Assembly (NCBI RefSeq): GCF_042408815.1
Contig: NZ_JBHOQR010000002.1
Span: forward strand, 124,001-188,000
DNA: 64,000 nucleotides
Source: Thermoflexus sp042408815
GTDB taxonomy: Bacteria; Chloroflexota; Anaerolineae; Thermoflexales; Thermoflexaceae
Direction of reading: 5' to 3'
Program-made: the position numbers and the translations under genes
The notes under the pieces: generated by a model
What the model was told of the DNA's origin: nothing
The model's database searches: none
What the model saw: the letters and a program-made list of their open reading frames with translations, nothing else
In this document: positions 53,307-61,631 of the stretch, in pieces
Layout of the letters: every line of letters begins with the position of its first letter
Position numbering within the stretch: the stretch's first letter is position 1

Positions 53307-53738
53307 TCACGGATCATCGGCATGGCGCCGAGGATCGCCTTTCGAAACCAAAACGGTAGCCTCCCCACGCAGCACCTCCTCGCCGTGCTGATTGAGGCAG
53401 CGCGTCGCCAGGGTCACGATCGGCTTATCCTCTCGGATATCGACCACCTCCACCACGGCGGTGATGGTATCGCCCGGGTAGACCGGTCGGCGGAACTCCA
53501 GGGTCTGGCGAAGATAGATCGTCCCCGGTCCCGGCAACATCCGACCCAGGACGGCGGAGATCAACCCGGCCACCAGCATCCCGTGGACGACGGGTCGGCC
53601 GAAACGGGTGTTGCGAGCGAACGCCTCGTCCAGATGCAACGGGTTGTCATCCCCGGTCAGGGCGGCGAAGGCCTCTACATCTGCACGGGTGATGGTTTTC
53701 GTCCAAGAGGCGGTCGAACCCACGCGGAGCTCAACCAT
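53307..53738 (-). CDS. MaoC-family (R)-specific enoyl hydratase-like protein
   Basis: The 143-residue hot-dog protein has the catalytic hydratase motif FAALTGDDNPLHLDEAFARNTRFGRPVVHGML, with the Asp/His pair, and LEFRRPVYPGDTI. It would add water to an enoyl-CoA (or similar thioester) to give the (R)-3-hydroxyacyl form. It overlaps the KAS III-like gene by eight bases, which suggests that the two enzymes work in one pathway. Confidence 0.9.
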   Translation of the reverse strand: MVELRVGSTASWTKTITRADVEAFAALTGDDNPLHLDEAFARNTRFGRPVVHGMLVAGLISAVLGRMLPGPGTIYLRQTLEFRRPVYPGDTITAVVEVVDIREDKPIVTLATRCLNQHGEEVLRGEATVLVSKGDPRRHADDP

Positions 53739-54753
53739 AGGGGCCTCCCCATCGGATCACCGTGGCGCCCCAGGAGTATCCTGTGCCCGCGCTCAGCAGC
53801 ACCACCACATCGCCGTTTCGCAGGCGCCCCTCTTCCCGAGCGAGGTAAAGCCCGAGCAAAGGGTCGGCAGCGGAAAGATGGCCATAATCCGCAAGATAGA
53901 CAGCCTGAGATTCCTGCAGCCTGAGCGCGGAGAGCAAGGCCTCGAAAAGGGAGCGTTTGGTGTGCAGGGGGATCAGGAAATCTGGGCCATGGCATCCGCT
54001 GCGGGCGATGGCCTCCCGGACCACTCCCACAAAATGCTCCAGAGTGATGGGGTCCAGCATCGCTTTCATCCGGGCGGGATCCGTCACATCGAAAAAATGC
54101 AGCCGCCGGTCCACCGTTTCATGGCTGGGGGGGAGCACCGAGCCCCCGGCTGGGACGCGAACGAAATCAGCGAAGCGGCCATCCGTGAACAGGGCGGATT
54201 CCAGAACCAAGTTGAAGGGATGGCCGCGCTGGAGCAGACAAGCCGCTGCCCCATCGCCGAAGTTGAACATGAAGCGGGCGCGATGGTTGGTGTAATCCAG
54301 CAACATGGACTCGTTGGAGGCAGCTACCAGCAGAACGCGACGTAGGGAGGGATCGGCCAGCATCATGCTTCGGGCTGCTTTCATGGCGAAGGGAAGCCCT
54401 GCGGAGGTCCCGCAAATTTCGAAGGCATAGGCCCGATGGGCCCCCAGCAACGCCTGGATGCGAGGCGCAGCCAGCCACACATAATAATCCTTATGCATGC
54501 TCCCGAAGTAAATCAGGGCATCCACCTCCTGGGGTGGAACTCCAGCCTCCTCAAGGGCGCGCCGGCCAGCCTCAGCGGCCATCATGGAGGCTGTCTCCCC
54601 CTTTCCGGTCACATCCGCAATATGTTTCTGATTCAGCCCGAACTTGGTTCGGATGATCTCGACCGGGATGCCCGAGGCCGCTGCCAGCTCCTCCGCGGTC
54701 ATCACCCGCTCCGGGAGATAGACGCCCAGCCCGGCGATGCCGATCGTTGTCAT
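53731..54753 (-). CDS. KAS III (FabH)-like thiolase-fold enzyme with altered active-site motifs
   Basis: This is a thiolase-superfamily enzyme of about 340 residues. The nucleophile is Cys116 (longer-frame numbering) in AFEICGTSAGLPFA. The expected HQAN box is IPLHTKRSLFEAL (His266), and the expected Asn of GNxSAA is a His (His294 in YGHLSAADPLL). A Cys-His-His arrangement is not standard for fatty acid initiation. With the catabolic genes around it, the enzyme may transfer or cleave acyl groups. The ATG at 54753 has GGAGG six bases upstream. Confidence 0.8.
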   Translation of the reverse strand: MTTIGIAGLGVYLPERVMTAEELAAASGIPVEIIRTKFGLNQKHIADVTGKGETASMMAAEAGRRALEEAGVPPQEVDALIYFGSMHKDYYVWLAAPRIQALLGAHRAYAFEICGTSAGLPFAMKAARSMMLADPSLRRVLLVAASNESMLLDYTNHRARFMFNFGDGAAACLLQRGHPFNLVLESALFTDGRFADFVRVPAGGSVLPPSHETVDRRLHFFDVTDPARMKAMLDPITLEHFVGVVREAIARSGCHGPDFLIPLHTKRSLFEALLSALRLQESQAVYLADYGHLSAADPLLGLYLAREEGRLRNGDVVVLLSAGTGYSWGATVIRWGGPYG

Positions 54754-54813
54754 GGCCATCCTCCGTGACCAAGGAAATATCCCCCGCTGTCATTCTCTCC
54801 GGAGCGCTCAGGC

Positions 54814-55875
54814 TCATCCGGCTTGCCCCCTTAAGAAGGCGTGGAGGATCTCCCGAAAGATCCCCGGCTGCTCCAGATAAGGCGTATGCCCGGCGGCTGG
54901 GATCACCTCCTCCCGATATGGGCCTCCCCCAGCCCGATAACGCTCCAGAACTGCCCGGGTCTGAGCGACCATCGGCTGAGGCGGGAAGATCGTTTCTCCT
55001 GGCCACCCCGGTATCACCCCCAGCATGCCCAGGTAGCCGAAATCAAAGAGCGAGGTATCGGAAACGATGGTGTCTTCCGCCCCACGAACCCAAAGGATCG
55101 GGGGTTTGGATGCGATCACGGCCATGGCGCTCAGGTTGCAATACTTCGGGCTCATCGCGTTGTTCACCCCTCGGGTTCCCGGAGCCACCCTTGGCCAGTT
55201 CGTGGAGACCTGGAAATCACCGGGGTAGTTCTCCTCGCCCACCGCGGTGCGCACCATAGCTTCCACCAGGATGTCCTCCCGAGGGTGAAGGAAAGGAGCT
55301 TTCCCATAAAAAGCACGAAGCACCCGGCGCGGGGAGAAATCGCTCTCCTCGCTTCGATCGCCCGCCGCCAGCCGGCGCACGAACTCGGGGTTGGCCGTGC
55401 CGCCACCCGAGCCCGCATAGTCCGGCCAGCATGGCGTGCCCTCTAGATCCTTTGTGCCACCAAACCCAAAGGGCGAGAGCGGGTCGACCAGCGTGAGAGA
55501 GAGGATCCGCTCCGCGTGATCGATAGCGTATTGCATGGCGATTCCCCCTCCCATCGAGTGACCGATCAGGTGGAAACGCGTCAGGCCAAGGGCCTCCACC
55601 AGCGCATGCAGGTCATCGCTGAAATCTCGAAGTCCGCGCGTGGCATCCACTGGGCGCCGCTCCGATTCCCCGTAACCCCGCAGGTCGGGGGCGATCGCCC
55701 AAAATCCAGCAGGGAGAGCCAGCATCGTCTCCTCCCAGAATGTTGCGGAGGAAACGTTCCCATGGATGAAGACGACCGGCTCGCCATCCGGCGGGCCGGC
55801 GAAGAGGACATGGAAATTCAAACGGGAAGTCCTCATCAGCTCACAGTGGATCCCTTCGAGATGAGGCATTCGCAT
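54814..55875 (-). CDS. Alpha/beta hydrolase
   Basis: This protein has the alpha/beta-hydrolase fold: the oxyanion motif FIHGNVSSATFW, APDLRGYGESERR, the nucleophile in IGHSMGGGIAMQYA (Ser near residue 107) and the His in AAGHTPYLEQP. About 353 residues, long because of a lid of about 90 residues after the nucleophile. The likely acid is the Asp in WVRGAEDTIV. It could be an esterase, lactonase or C-C hydrolase. The start at 55875 has GGAGG five bases upstream; several in-frame ATGs upstream leave some doubt. It belongs to the TetR-headed block. Confidence 0.85.
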   Translation of the reverse strand: MRMPHLEGIHCELMRTSRLNFHVLFAGPPDGEPVVFIHGNVSSATFWEETMLALPAGFWAIAPDLRGYGESERRPVDATRGLRDFSDDLHALVEALGLTRFHLIGHSMGGGIAMQYAIDHAERILSLTLVDPLSPFGFGGTKDLEGTPCWPDYAGSGGGTANPEFVRRLAAGDRSEESDFSPRRVLRAFYGKAPFLHPREDILVEAMVRTAVGEENYPGDFQVSTNWPRVAPGTRGVNNAMSPKYCNLSAMAVIASKPPILWVRGAEDTIVSDTSLFDFGYLGMLGVIPGWPGETIFPPQPMVAQTRAVLERYRAGGGPYREEVIPAAGHTPYLEQPGIFREILHAFLRGQAG

Positions 55876-55915
55876 CGGCGCCTCCATAGGTGAGAGGGGC
55901 ATCCTCACGCCTTCT

Positions 55916-56671
55916 TCAGCGAGCCGTCCAGCCCAGATCGATGGTCCAGACCGCGCCGGTGACCGCGGACGCCTCCTCCGAGCACAGGAAGGCGACCAGC
56001 GCCGCCACCTCTTCCGGCTCGATCAGCCGGCGGATGGCTGCCGGCTCCAGCATGACCTTCTCCACCACCTCCTGCGGGGAAAGCCCAAGCGTCCGCGCCT
56101 GGTCCTGAATCTGATTCTCAACGAGCGGGGTGCGTACATACGCGGGGCAAATGGCGTTCACGGTGATGCCGTAAGGGCCGCCCTCCAACGCCGCGACGCG
56201 GGTGAGGCCGATCAGGCCGTGCTTGGCGGCCACATAGGCGCTCTTGAAGGGCGAGGCCACCAGGCCGTGGATGGAGGCAATGTTCACGATACGCCCCCAG
56301 TGCTGTGCTTTCATGACCGGCCATGCGTATTTGGTGAGCCGAAAAGGGGCAGTGAGCATCACCGCCAGCATCGCCTCCCACATATCCTCGGGGAAATCTT
56401 CAATGGGGTCGATATGCTGGAAGCCCGCGTTGTTAACCAGGATGTGAAGGGCTCCGAAGCGCTCCAGGATCTCCGCGATGAGGCGACAGCAATCCTCTCG
56501 GCGGCGCAGATCGGCATGGAGAAAGAGACCCTCGATGGATTGGGCCACCGCCCGCCCCTGCTCCACCTGGACGTCCGCTACCACCACCGTATCCCCTTCC
56601 CGGGCCAGTCGCTCAGCGATGGCTCGCCCGATTCCGCTCGCCGCTCCGGTCACCAACGCCACCCGCCCCAT
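55916..56671 (-). CDS. SDR oxidoreductase, 3-hydroxybutyrate dehydrogenase-like
   Basis: The classical SDR motifs are VTGAASGIGRAIAERLA, LVNNAGFQHIDPIEDFPEDMW, the Ser in NIASIHG and the Tyr-Lys in SAYVAAKHG. The NAG-x-QH-x-x-PIE-x-FP pattern and the loop after CPAYVRTPLVENQIQDQA are characteristic of D-3-hydroxybutyrate dehydrogenase. It would then interconvert 3-hydroxybutyrate (or a longer 3-hydroxy acid) and the keto acid with NAD. Its place between an alpha/beta hydrolase and an acyl-CoA ligase supports short-chain acid or ketone catabolism. Confidence 0.9.
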   Translation of the reverse strand: MGRVALVTGAASGIGRAIAERLAREGDTVVVADVQVEQGRAVAQSIEGLFLHADLRRREDCCRLIAEILERFGALHILVNNAGFQHIDPIEDFPEDMWEAMLAVMLTAPFRLTKYAWPVMKAQHWGRIVNIASIHGLVASPFKSAYVAAKHGLIGLTRVAALEGGPYGITVNAICPAYVRTPLVENQIQDQARTLGLSPQEVVEKVMLEPAAIRRLIEPEEVAALVAFLCSEEASAVTGAVWTIDLGWTAR

Positions 56672-56689
56672 CAGGCCCCCCCGCGCAGG

Positions 56690-58204
56690 CTACCGCCCAT
56701 ACTGCTGCCGAAGGGCGGTCTTATCGATCTTCCCCGCCCCGGTCTTCGGTAGCTCCTCCACGAAGACAATGGATTTCGGGACCTTATAGCCCGCCAGCCG
56801 GGCCCGCAGATAGGCCATCAGCTCCTCTGCGGTCAGGGTGCTCCCAGACCGCCGCACGACGATCGCCCGCCCCACCTCCCCCCACTCTGGATCCGGCACC
56901 CCGATCAGGGCTGCCTCCACCACATCCGGATGGCCCAGCATCGCGCTTTCCACTTCAGCCGGATAAATGTTCTCTCCCCCGGAGATGATCACCTCCTTGA
57001 TCCGACCGACGATGTAAAAATCCCCCTCCTCATCAAACATCGCCAGATCCCCTGTTCGCAACCAGCCCCCCACCAGGGTCCGAGCGGTCTCCTCCGGCCG
57101 GTTCCAGTAGCCCGGGATCACATGGGGGCCACGGATCCACAACTCCCCCGGCTCCCCCGGCCCGACCTCCTGGCCATCCCGGGTCACCCGAACCTCGACG
57201 TGGAAGAGCGGGCTTCCGACAGAGCCCGGCTTGCGGCGAGTTTTCTCATCCGGCAGCCAAAAGTTGTTCGGGCCAGCCTCCGTCAACCCGTAGCCGGTTT
57301 TGAAGGGCACTCCCTTCTCGAAGAAGTGCTCGAAGACCGGCATCGGACATGGAGCGCCGCCGCTGATCACGATCCGACAGCGGGAGAAGTCGGCCTGCTT
57401 CCACCGCGGATGCTGCTGCAGGCGGATGAACATCGTAGGCACGCCGAACAAGAGCGTGACCGGCTCCCGCTCCAATAGATCGAACACCTGATCGGGCTCG
57501 AAGGCTGTGCAAAGAACGGAGGCGCCGCCGATATGAACCAGAGGGGTGGTGAAAACGTTGAGGCCGCCGGTATGAAAGAGGGGAGCGTTCAGAATCGCGA
57601 GATCATCGGGGCGAAGCCCCCAGCTCATCACCGTGTTGACCGCGTTCCAGGTGATCGTGCCGTAAGTCAGAATCGCCGCCTTCGGCAGGCCCGTCGTCCC
57701 CCCGGTATAGCACAGCACCCACGGATCCTCCAGAGAAAGGGAGATCGGATCCGGCGGTCGATCCGAAGCCCGCGCCGTCAGCTCCCTCCACCGGCGATGC
57801 GCACCTCGGATCGGCTCGTCCAGGGCGACCATGGCCGAGATCGCTTCCTCCAGAGCCGCCGCCTTCTCCGCCAGATCCCCACTGTAGATCAAGACACGAG
57901 GAGGGATCTCCTGCACCATGGCCTGGAGCTCCGGGACGGCCAGCCGCACGTTCAGGGCCTGCATGATCACGCCAGTCTTGTTGCATGCGAAGAGCAGATC
58001 GAGGTATTCCAAACGGTTCGTAGAAAGGACCGCGAGGATGTCTCCCTTGCGCAGCCCCAGGGCGCTCAGGGCGTTCGCGGCCCGGTTGACCCGCCGGTTC
58101 CATTCCGCATAGGAGATTCGCCTTTCGGTGGAGGCATCGATCAACGCCACGTGGTTCGGGGAGAGCCAGGCCCGTTTCGCCAGCCAATCGACCGCTGGGA
58201 TCAT
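56690..58204 (-). CDS. Acyl-CoA ligase (AMP-forming)
   Basis: This is an ANL-superfamily adenylating enzyme of about 504 residues. The ATP loop is VLCYTGGTTGLPKAAI, then PLFHTGGLNVFTTPLVHIGG, TGYGLTEAGPNNF, LRTGDLAMFDEEGDFYIVGRIKEVIISGGENIYPAEVE and the C-terminal catalytic Lys in TGAGKIDKTALR. It activates a carboxylic acid to its CoA ester; chain type is not clear. The ATG at 58204 overlaps the upstream hydrolase stop by four bases. Confidence 0.93.
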   Translation of the reverse strand: MIPAVDWLAKRAWLSPNHVALIDASTERRISYAEWNRRVNRAANALSALGLRKGDILAVLSTNRLEYLDLLFACNKTGVIMQALNVRLAVPELQAMVQEIPPRVLIYSGDLAEKAAALEEAISAMVALDEPIRGAHRRWRELTARASDRPPDPISLSLEDPWVLCYTGGTTGLPKAAILTYGTITWNAVNTVMSWGLRPDDLAILNAPLFHTGGLNVFTTPLVHIGGASVLCTAFEPDQVFDLLEREPVTLLFGVPTMFIRLQQHPRWKQADFSRCRIVISGGAPCPMPVFEHFFEKGVPFKTGYGLTEAGPNNFWLPDEKTRRKPGSVGSPLFHVEVRVTRDGQEVGPGEPGELWIRGPHVIPGYWNRPEETARTLVGGWLRTGDLAMFDEEGDFYIVGRIKEVIISGGENIYPAEVESAMLGHPDVVEAALIGVPDPEWGEVGRAIVVRRSGSTLTAEELMAYLRARLAGYKVPKSIVFVEELPKTGAGKIDKTALRQQYGR

Positions 58205-59007
58205 CCCCAAGGCTCCTCTCCTTTCAGGAAGGCGATGGCCGCGCGGTTGAATTCCTCCGCCCGCTCGAGGAAGAACAGATGACCAGACTCGGGGAAAAGG
58301 AGCAGATGGCTGCCCGGGATGCGCGCGTGCAGCCGTCGGGCGTTCTCCACCGGGACCACATGATCTTCCATCCCATGGGTGATGAGGACGGGCGCTCGGA
58401 TCTCGTGGACACGGTCTTCCACGTTAAAGGCGATAGCGGCAGCCAGCTGGCGCTGGTAGGCGTAAAGCGGCTGTGGATGAGCGATCCGCCAGGCCACATA
58501 CGCTTCAAGGGCTTCGGGGTGTTCACGGAGGAAACGCTCCGTCACGGAGATGGCCCACAGGCGCCGCAGATCAATCTCCGGATCCCCGGTTCGATCGGTG
58601 AAGACGGCCAGGCTTTCAGAAGGCATAGGGACCACATTGGGGCCGCCGAAGGAGGTGCAGCAAAGGACAAGACGGGCGAGCCGATGGGGATGCCGCAGGG
58701 CGAACATCTGGGCGATGAAGCCGCCCATCGAGGCCCCCACTAGGTGAGCCCGCTCTATCCCCAGGGCATCCATCAGGCTGGCTACATCGTCGGCCATCTG
58801 CTCGATCGTATAGGGGACATCCGGTTTATCCGACTGCCCAGCGCCCCGGTTATCGATGGCGATAGCTCGAAAATGCGCGGCGAAGGCAGGCAACTGGTGA
58901 TGCCATAGATAATGGTCGCCGCCCAGGCCGGGGATAAAGATCACGGCCTCCCCATGGCCATGCTCCACATAGAAAAGGCGGATCTCATTCGCCTGTACGT
59001 GGGGCAT
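58201..59007 (-). CDS. Alpha/beta hydrolase (enol-lactonase or MenH-like)
   Basis: This is a compact alpha/beta hydrolase of 268 residues: FIPGLGGDHYLWHHQL, AIDNRGAGQSDKP, the nucleophile Ser93 in VGASMGGFIAQMFA, the Asp in THGMEDHVVP and the His in ESGHLFFLE. It resembles beta-ketoadipate enol-lactonase and related hydrolases; the real substrate is unknown. The ATG at 59007 has AAAGGAG upstream and overlaps the TetR gene by 23 bases. Confidence 0.87.
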   Translation of the reverse strand: MPHVQANEIRLFYVEHGHGEAVIFIPGLGGDHYLWHHQLPAFAAHFRAIAIDNRGAGQSDKPDVPYTIEQMADDVASLMDALGIERAHLVGASMGGFIAQMFALRHPHRLARLVLCCTSFGGPNVVPMPSESLAVFTDRTGDPEIDLRRLWAISVTERFLREHPEALEAYVAWRIAHPQPLYAYQRQLAAAIAFNVEDRVHEIRAPVLITHGMEDHVVPVENARRLHARIPGSHLLLFPESGHLFFLERAEEFNRAAIAFLKGEEPWG

Positions 59008-59614
59008 CCGCCGCTCCTTTCCCTTCGGGCGGAAGCGCCATTCCATGGCGGATGAAGGCCATTGCGGTCTCCAGCACCTCTTCCGGAGGCTCCCGGTTCT
59101 CCCACAGCACCCATCGCATCCCCAACAGATGCGCGATCCCCATCAAACAATAGGCCAGCGTCTCGGGATCCATACGGCGGATCTGACCGGCTTCCATCGC
59201 TTGCGCCAGCCCCCGGGCATAACCTTCTGCCAGGCGCCGGTAGTATTCCCGATAGACTTCCTCATCCACGAACTGGCTTTCCAGGACGATGCGGTAGAGA
59301 AAGCGGTGCTGGAGGACGAAGCGGAAAAAGGCGCGATAACCTTCGCGTTCGATCTCCAGCCGATCCTGCAGGCCCGCCACGGCCCTCGCGATGAACTTGC
59401 GGAGCTCATGGCTCATATAGCGGACCAGGGCGCGGAAGATCTCCTCTTTGGAATCGAAATAGAGGTAAAAGGTGCCCTGGGCCACCCCAGCGCGGCGGAC
59501 AATCTCCGCGATCGAAGCCCGGTGGAACCCCAGCTCCCCGAAGACCTCCTCCGCGGCCTCCAGCAGCCGGCGGCGGGTCTGCTCACCCCGAACCGTCACC
59601 GGTGCCCGCGCCAT
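58985..59614 (-). CDS. TetR-family transcriptional repressor
   Basis: The N-terminal helix-turn-helix is RRRLLEAAEEVFGELGFHRASIAEIVRRAGVAQGTFYLYFDSKEEIF, a textbook TetR motif. The C-terminal ligand domain of about 150 residues resembles FadR-type fatty-acyl-CoA regulators in length. ATG 59614 has GGGGGAAC upstream, giving 209 residues. It is the first gene of the block that includes the hydrolases, ligase, SDR, KAS III-like and MaoC genes and possibly the Liv transporter. It probably represses all of them until a pathway CoA ester or acid appears. Confidence 0.94.
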   Translation of the reverse strand: MARAPVTVRGEQTRRRLLEAAEEVFGELGFHRASIAEIVRRAGVAQGTFYLYFDSKEEIFRALVRYMSHELRKFIARAVAGLQDRLEIEREGYRAFFRFVLQHRFLYRIVLESQFVDEEVYREYYRRLAEGYARGLAQAMEAGQIRRMDPETLAYCLMGIAHLLGMRWVLWENREPPEEVLETAMAFIRHGMALPPEGKGAADAPRTGE

Positions 59615-59627
59615 GTTCCCCCAGAAT

Positions 59628-59677
59628 ATGACAGATGAATCATCTTTCATGTTACTGGGCCGGGGGGATTTTGTCAA
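59628..59677 (-). promoter_or_regulatory. Promoter and palindromic operator of the TetR-headed block
   Basis: On the minus strand TTGACA (59672-59677) and TAACAT (59649-59654) are exactly 17 bases apart. The 23-base palindrome ATGACAGATGA-A-TCATCTTTCAT (59628-59650) has only one mismatched pair and overlaps the end of the -10 and the expected transcript start. That is where a repressor would block transcription, so this is the likely TetR operator. Confidence 0.8.
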
Positions 59678-59790
59678 GTCCAGGCGGCCGATCGGACCGC
59701 ACGGCAGAAATCTCCGGTATCATGGGGGTAAAGAGGGTCCATCTGGCTCCGCCCTGCGGAGCGTGGGAAGCGCTGAAGGAGGGCCTAGCG

Positions 59791-60777
59791 ATGAGCCCAA
59801 GGGAGAGCATAGAACCCGGAGAGCCGGTGCGGGTGGCGGCCCAGGAGCTGCTCCGTCTGGCGATCGCATGGCTCGGCGCGGAGCGCGGCTGGATCGCTGT
59901 TCATCCTGGCTGGCTGGGAGCCGCGGAGGTGCTTCTGGCGGGAGAGAGAGAATCCGAGGCCATCGGGTCTCTCTTCATCCGCCAGTTCCCAGTGGAGGAA
60001 GCCGGTATGGAGATCGGCGAGCTGGGACTGATCTGGACTCGGGAGCCCGATGAAGCCCAGCAGGATCCCCGCGCGGTGTTGACCATCCTTCGGATGGCCG
60101 CCGCGCTCCTCCAGCTGGCCCGGGAGCAACAGGCCTCCCGCCGCCTGCTTCATGTGCAGGAACAGGAACTCTGCCGCATCATCCTGGACATCCACGACGG
60201 CCCGGTTCAAGAGATCTTCGCCGCCCTCTCCCAGATCCAGCTATTGCTGCGAGCCGGGCGGCTAAATCGGACAGCGCGCCGCCGTCTGGAGCAGGCGGCC
60301 CAGCTTCTGGAGCGCTCCCTCACGGAGATCCGCACTTTCATCGGCGCCTTCCGCCCTCCAGAGTTCGAACACCGCCCTCTGCTCGCCATGGTTCACGGCC
60401 TGATCCTTCAGCACGAGGTCTTCACCGGCCACGAGGTTCATCTGGAGGTGGAAGGACATCTCCCCACGCCTCCGCTTCCCGTGAAAATCGCCCTCTACCG
60501 GTTGCTCCAGGAGGCACTGAACAACGCGGCCCGCTACGCCGGCGTCGCCCATTACACCGTCCGGTTGCGCGGCGAGCCCCACGGGCTCTGGCTCGAGGTC
60601 CGGGACGAAGGCCATGGGTTCGAGCCGAAGCGCTATCTGGAAAACTCCTCCCCCGAAGCGACGCGCCACTTCGGGCTGCGGGGGATGCGGGATCGGGCGG
60701 AGCTGCTGGGCGGTCGCTTTGAGATCGAAAGCACCCCAGGCCGTGGAACCTCCATCCGGGTGTGGCTGCCATGTTGA
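59791..60777 (+). CDS. Cytoplasmic NarL-type sensor histidine kinase
   Basis: No membrane helix is visible. Residues 1 to about 115 form a GAF-like sensory domain (ELLRLAIAWLGAERGWIAV, ESEAIGSLFIRQFP). A HisKA_3 dimerisation domain follows, with the phospho-His in RIILDIHDGPVQEIFAALSQ. The ATPase domain has LYRLLQEALNNAARYAGV (N box), VRDEGHGFEP (G1) and HFGLRGMRDRAELLGG (G2). The start at 59791 has GGAGGG upstream. Its last codons overlap the response regulator start by seven bases, so the two are a coupled pair. Confidence 0.92.
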   Translation: MSPRESIEPGEPVRVAAQELLRLAIAWLGAERGWIAVHPGWLGAAEVLLAGERESEAIGSLFIRQFPVEEAGMEIGELGLIWTREPDEAQQDPRAVLTILRMAAALLQLAREQQASRRLLHVQEQELCRIILDIHDGPVQEIFAALSQIQLLLRAGRLNRTARRRLEQAAQLLERSLTEIRTFIGAFRPPEFEHRPLLAMVHGLILQHEVFTGHEVHLEVEGHLPTPPLPVKIALYRLLQEALNNAARYAGVAHYTVRLRGEPHGLWLEVRDEGHGFEPKRYLENSSPEATRHFGLRGMRDRAELLGGRFEIESTPGRGTSIRVWLPC

Positions 60778-61439
60778 AGGGAAAGAGTGGGGTTCCCCGT
60801 CGGATCCGGGTTGTGCTGGCCGATGATCACCCCTTGGTCCTGGAGGGCCTGCGGGCGATGCTCCGGGCGGAGGAGGATATGGAGGTGGTCGCGGCCGTGA
60901 CGGACGGGGCAGAGCTGATCCCCATTGTGGAGCGCCATCGCCCGGACGTGGTGGTGCTGGATCTCCAGATGCCTGGCCTTTCCGGATGGGATTGCCTGGC
61001 GGCGATCCGCCGGGCCAGCCCGGGAACCCGCGTGCTCATCCTCACCGCCTTCGGGGACGGGGAGTTTATCCAGATGGCCATCGAGCGTGAGGCCGATGGC
61101 TTCGTGTTGAAGACGGAGCCGCCCCAGCAAACCCTCACCGCCATCCGGCAGGTCGCCCAGGGCCATCTGGTCTTCCCCCAGGCCGCGCGGCGCTGGCTCA
61201 GCCGTCGGAGCCCGGAGGGTCTGCTCGCCCTCACCGAACGGGAACGCGAGATCCTGGCCCTGGTGGCGGAGGGCATGAGTAACGCCCAAATCGCTCGACG
61301 CCTCGGCGTCGGGGTGTCCACCGTGAAGTTCCACCTGCAGAACATCTTCCAGAAGCTGGGCGTGCGCAACCGCACGGAGGCCGCCCGCTTCTACTTCACA
61401 GCCCGCTCCGGCCGGCTTCCCTCGGAGAAATCCTCCTAA
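60771..61439 (+). CDS. LuxR/NarL-family response regulator
   Basis: The receiver domain has the acid pair in VLADDHPLVLEGL, the phospho-Asp in VVVLDLQMPGLSG, a Thr in ILTAF and Lys in FVLKTE. The output domain is a LuxR-type helix-turn-helix: LTEREREILALVAEGMSNAQIARRLGVGVSTVKFHLQNIFQKLGV. The length of 222 residues is standard. It lies 190 bases before the glyoxylate genes, but nothing visible shows that it controls them. Confidence 0.94.
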   Translation: MLKGKSGVPRRIRVVLADDHPLVLEGLRAMLRAEEDMEVVAAVTDGAELIPIVERHRPDVVVLDLQMPGLSGWDCLAAIRRASPGTRVLILTAFGDGEFIQMAIEREADGFVLKTEPPQQTLTAIRQVAQGHLVFPQAARRWLSRRSPEGLLALTEREREILALVAEGMSNAQIARRLGVGVSTVKFHLQNIFQKLGVRNRTEAARFYFTARSGRLPSEKSS

Positions 61440-61631
61440 TCATCCCCTGCTTTCTGCCCGCCCGCAGCCCTTCGTCCGGACAGGATTGACCCCCACCGTT
61501 CGATGGGGAAGGCCTACCGCTTAGGCGAGCGGGGTGGCCCTTCCGTAGGCGCGACCTGACCCCTCGAAAGACCATTGTGGGAACCGAGGCCAGCGGATAC
61601 GATGAGGACAACCATCCGGGAGGAAGTCCGA

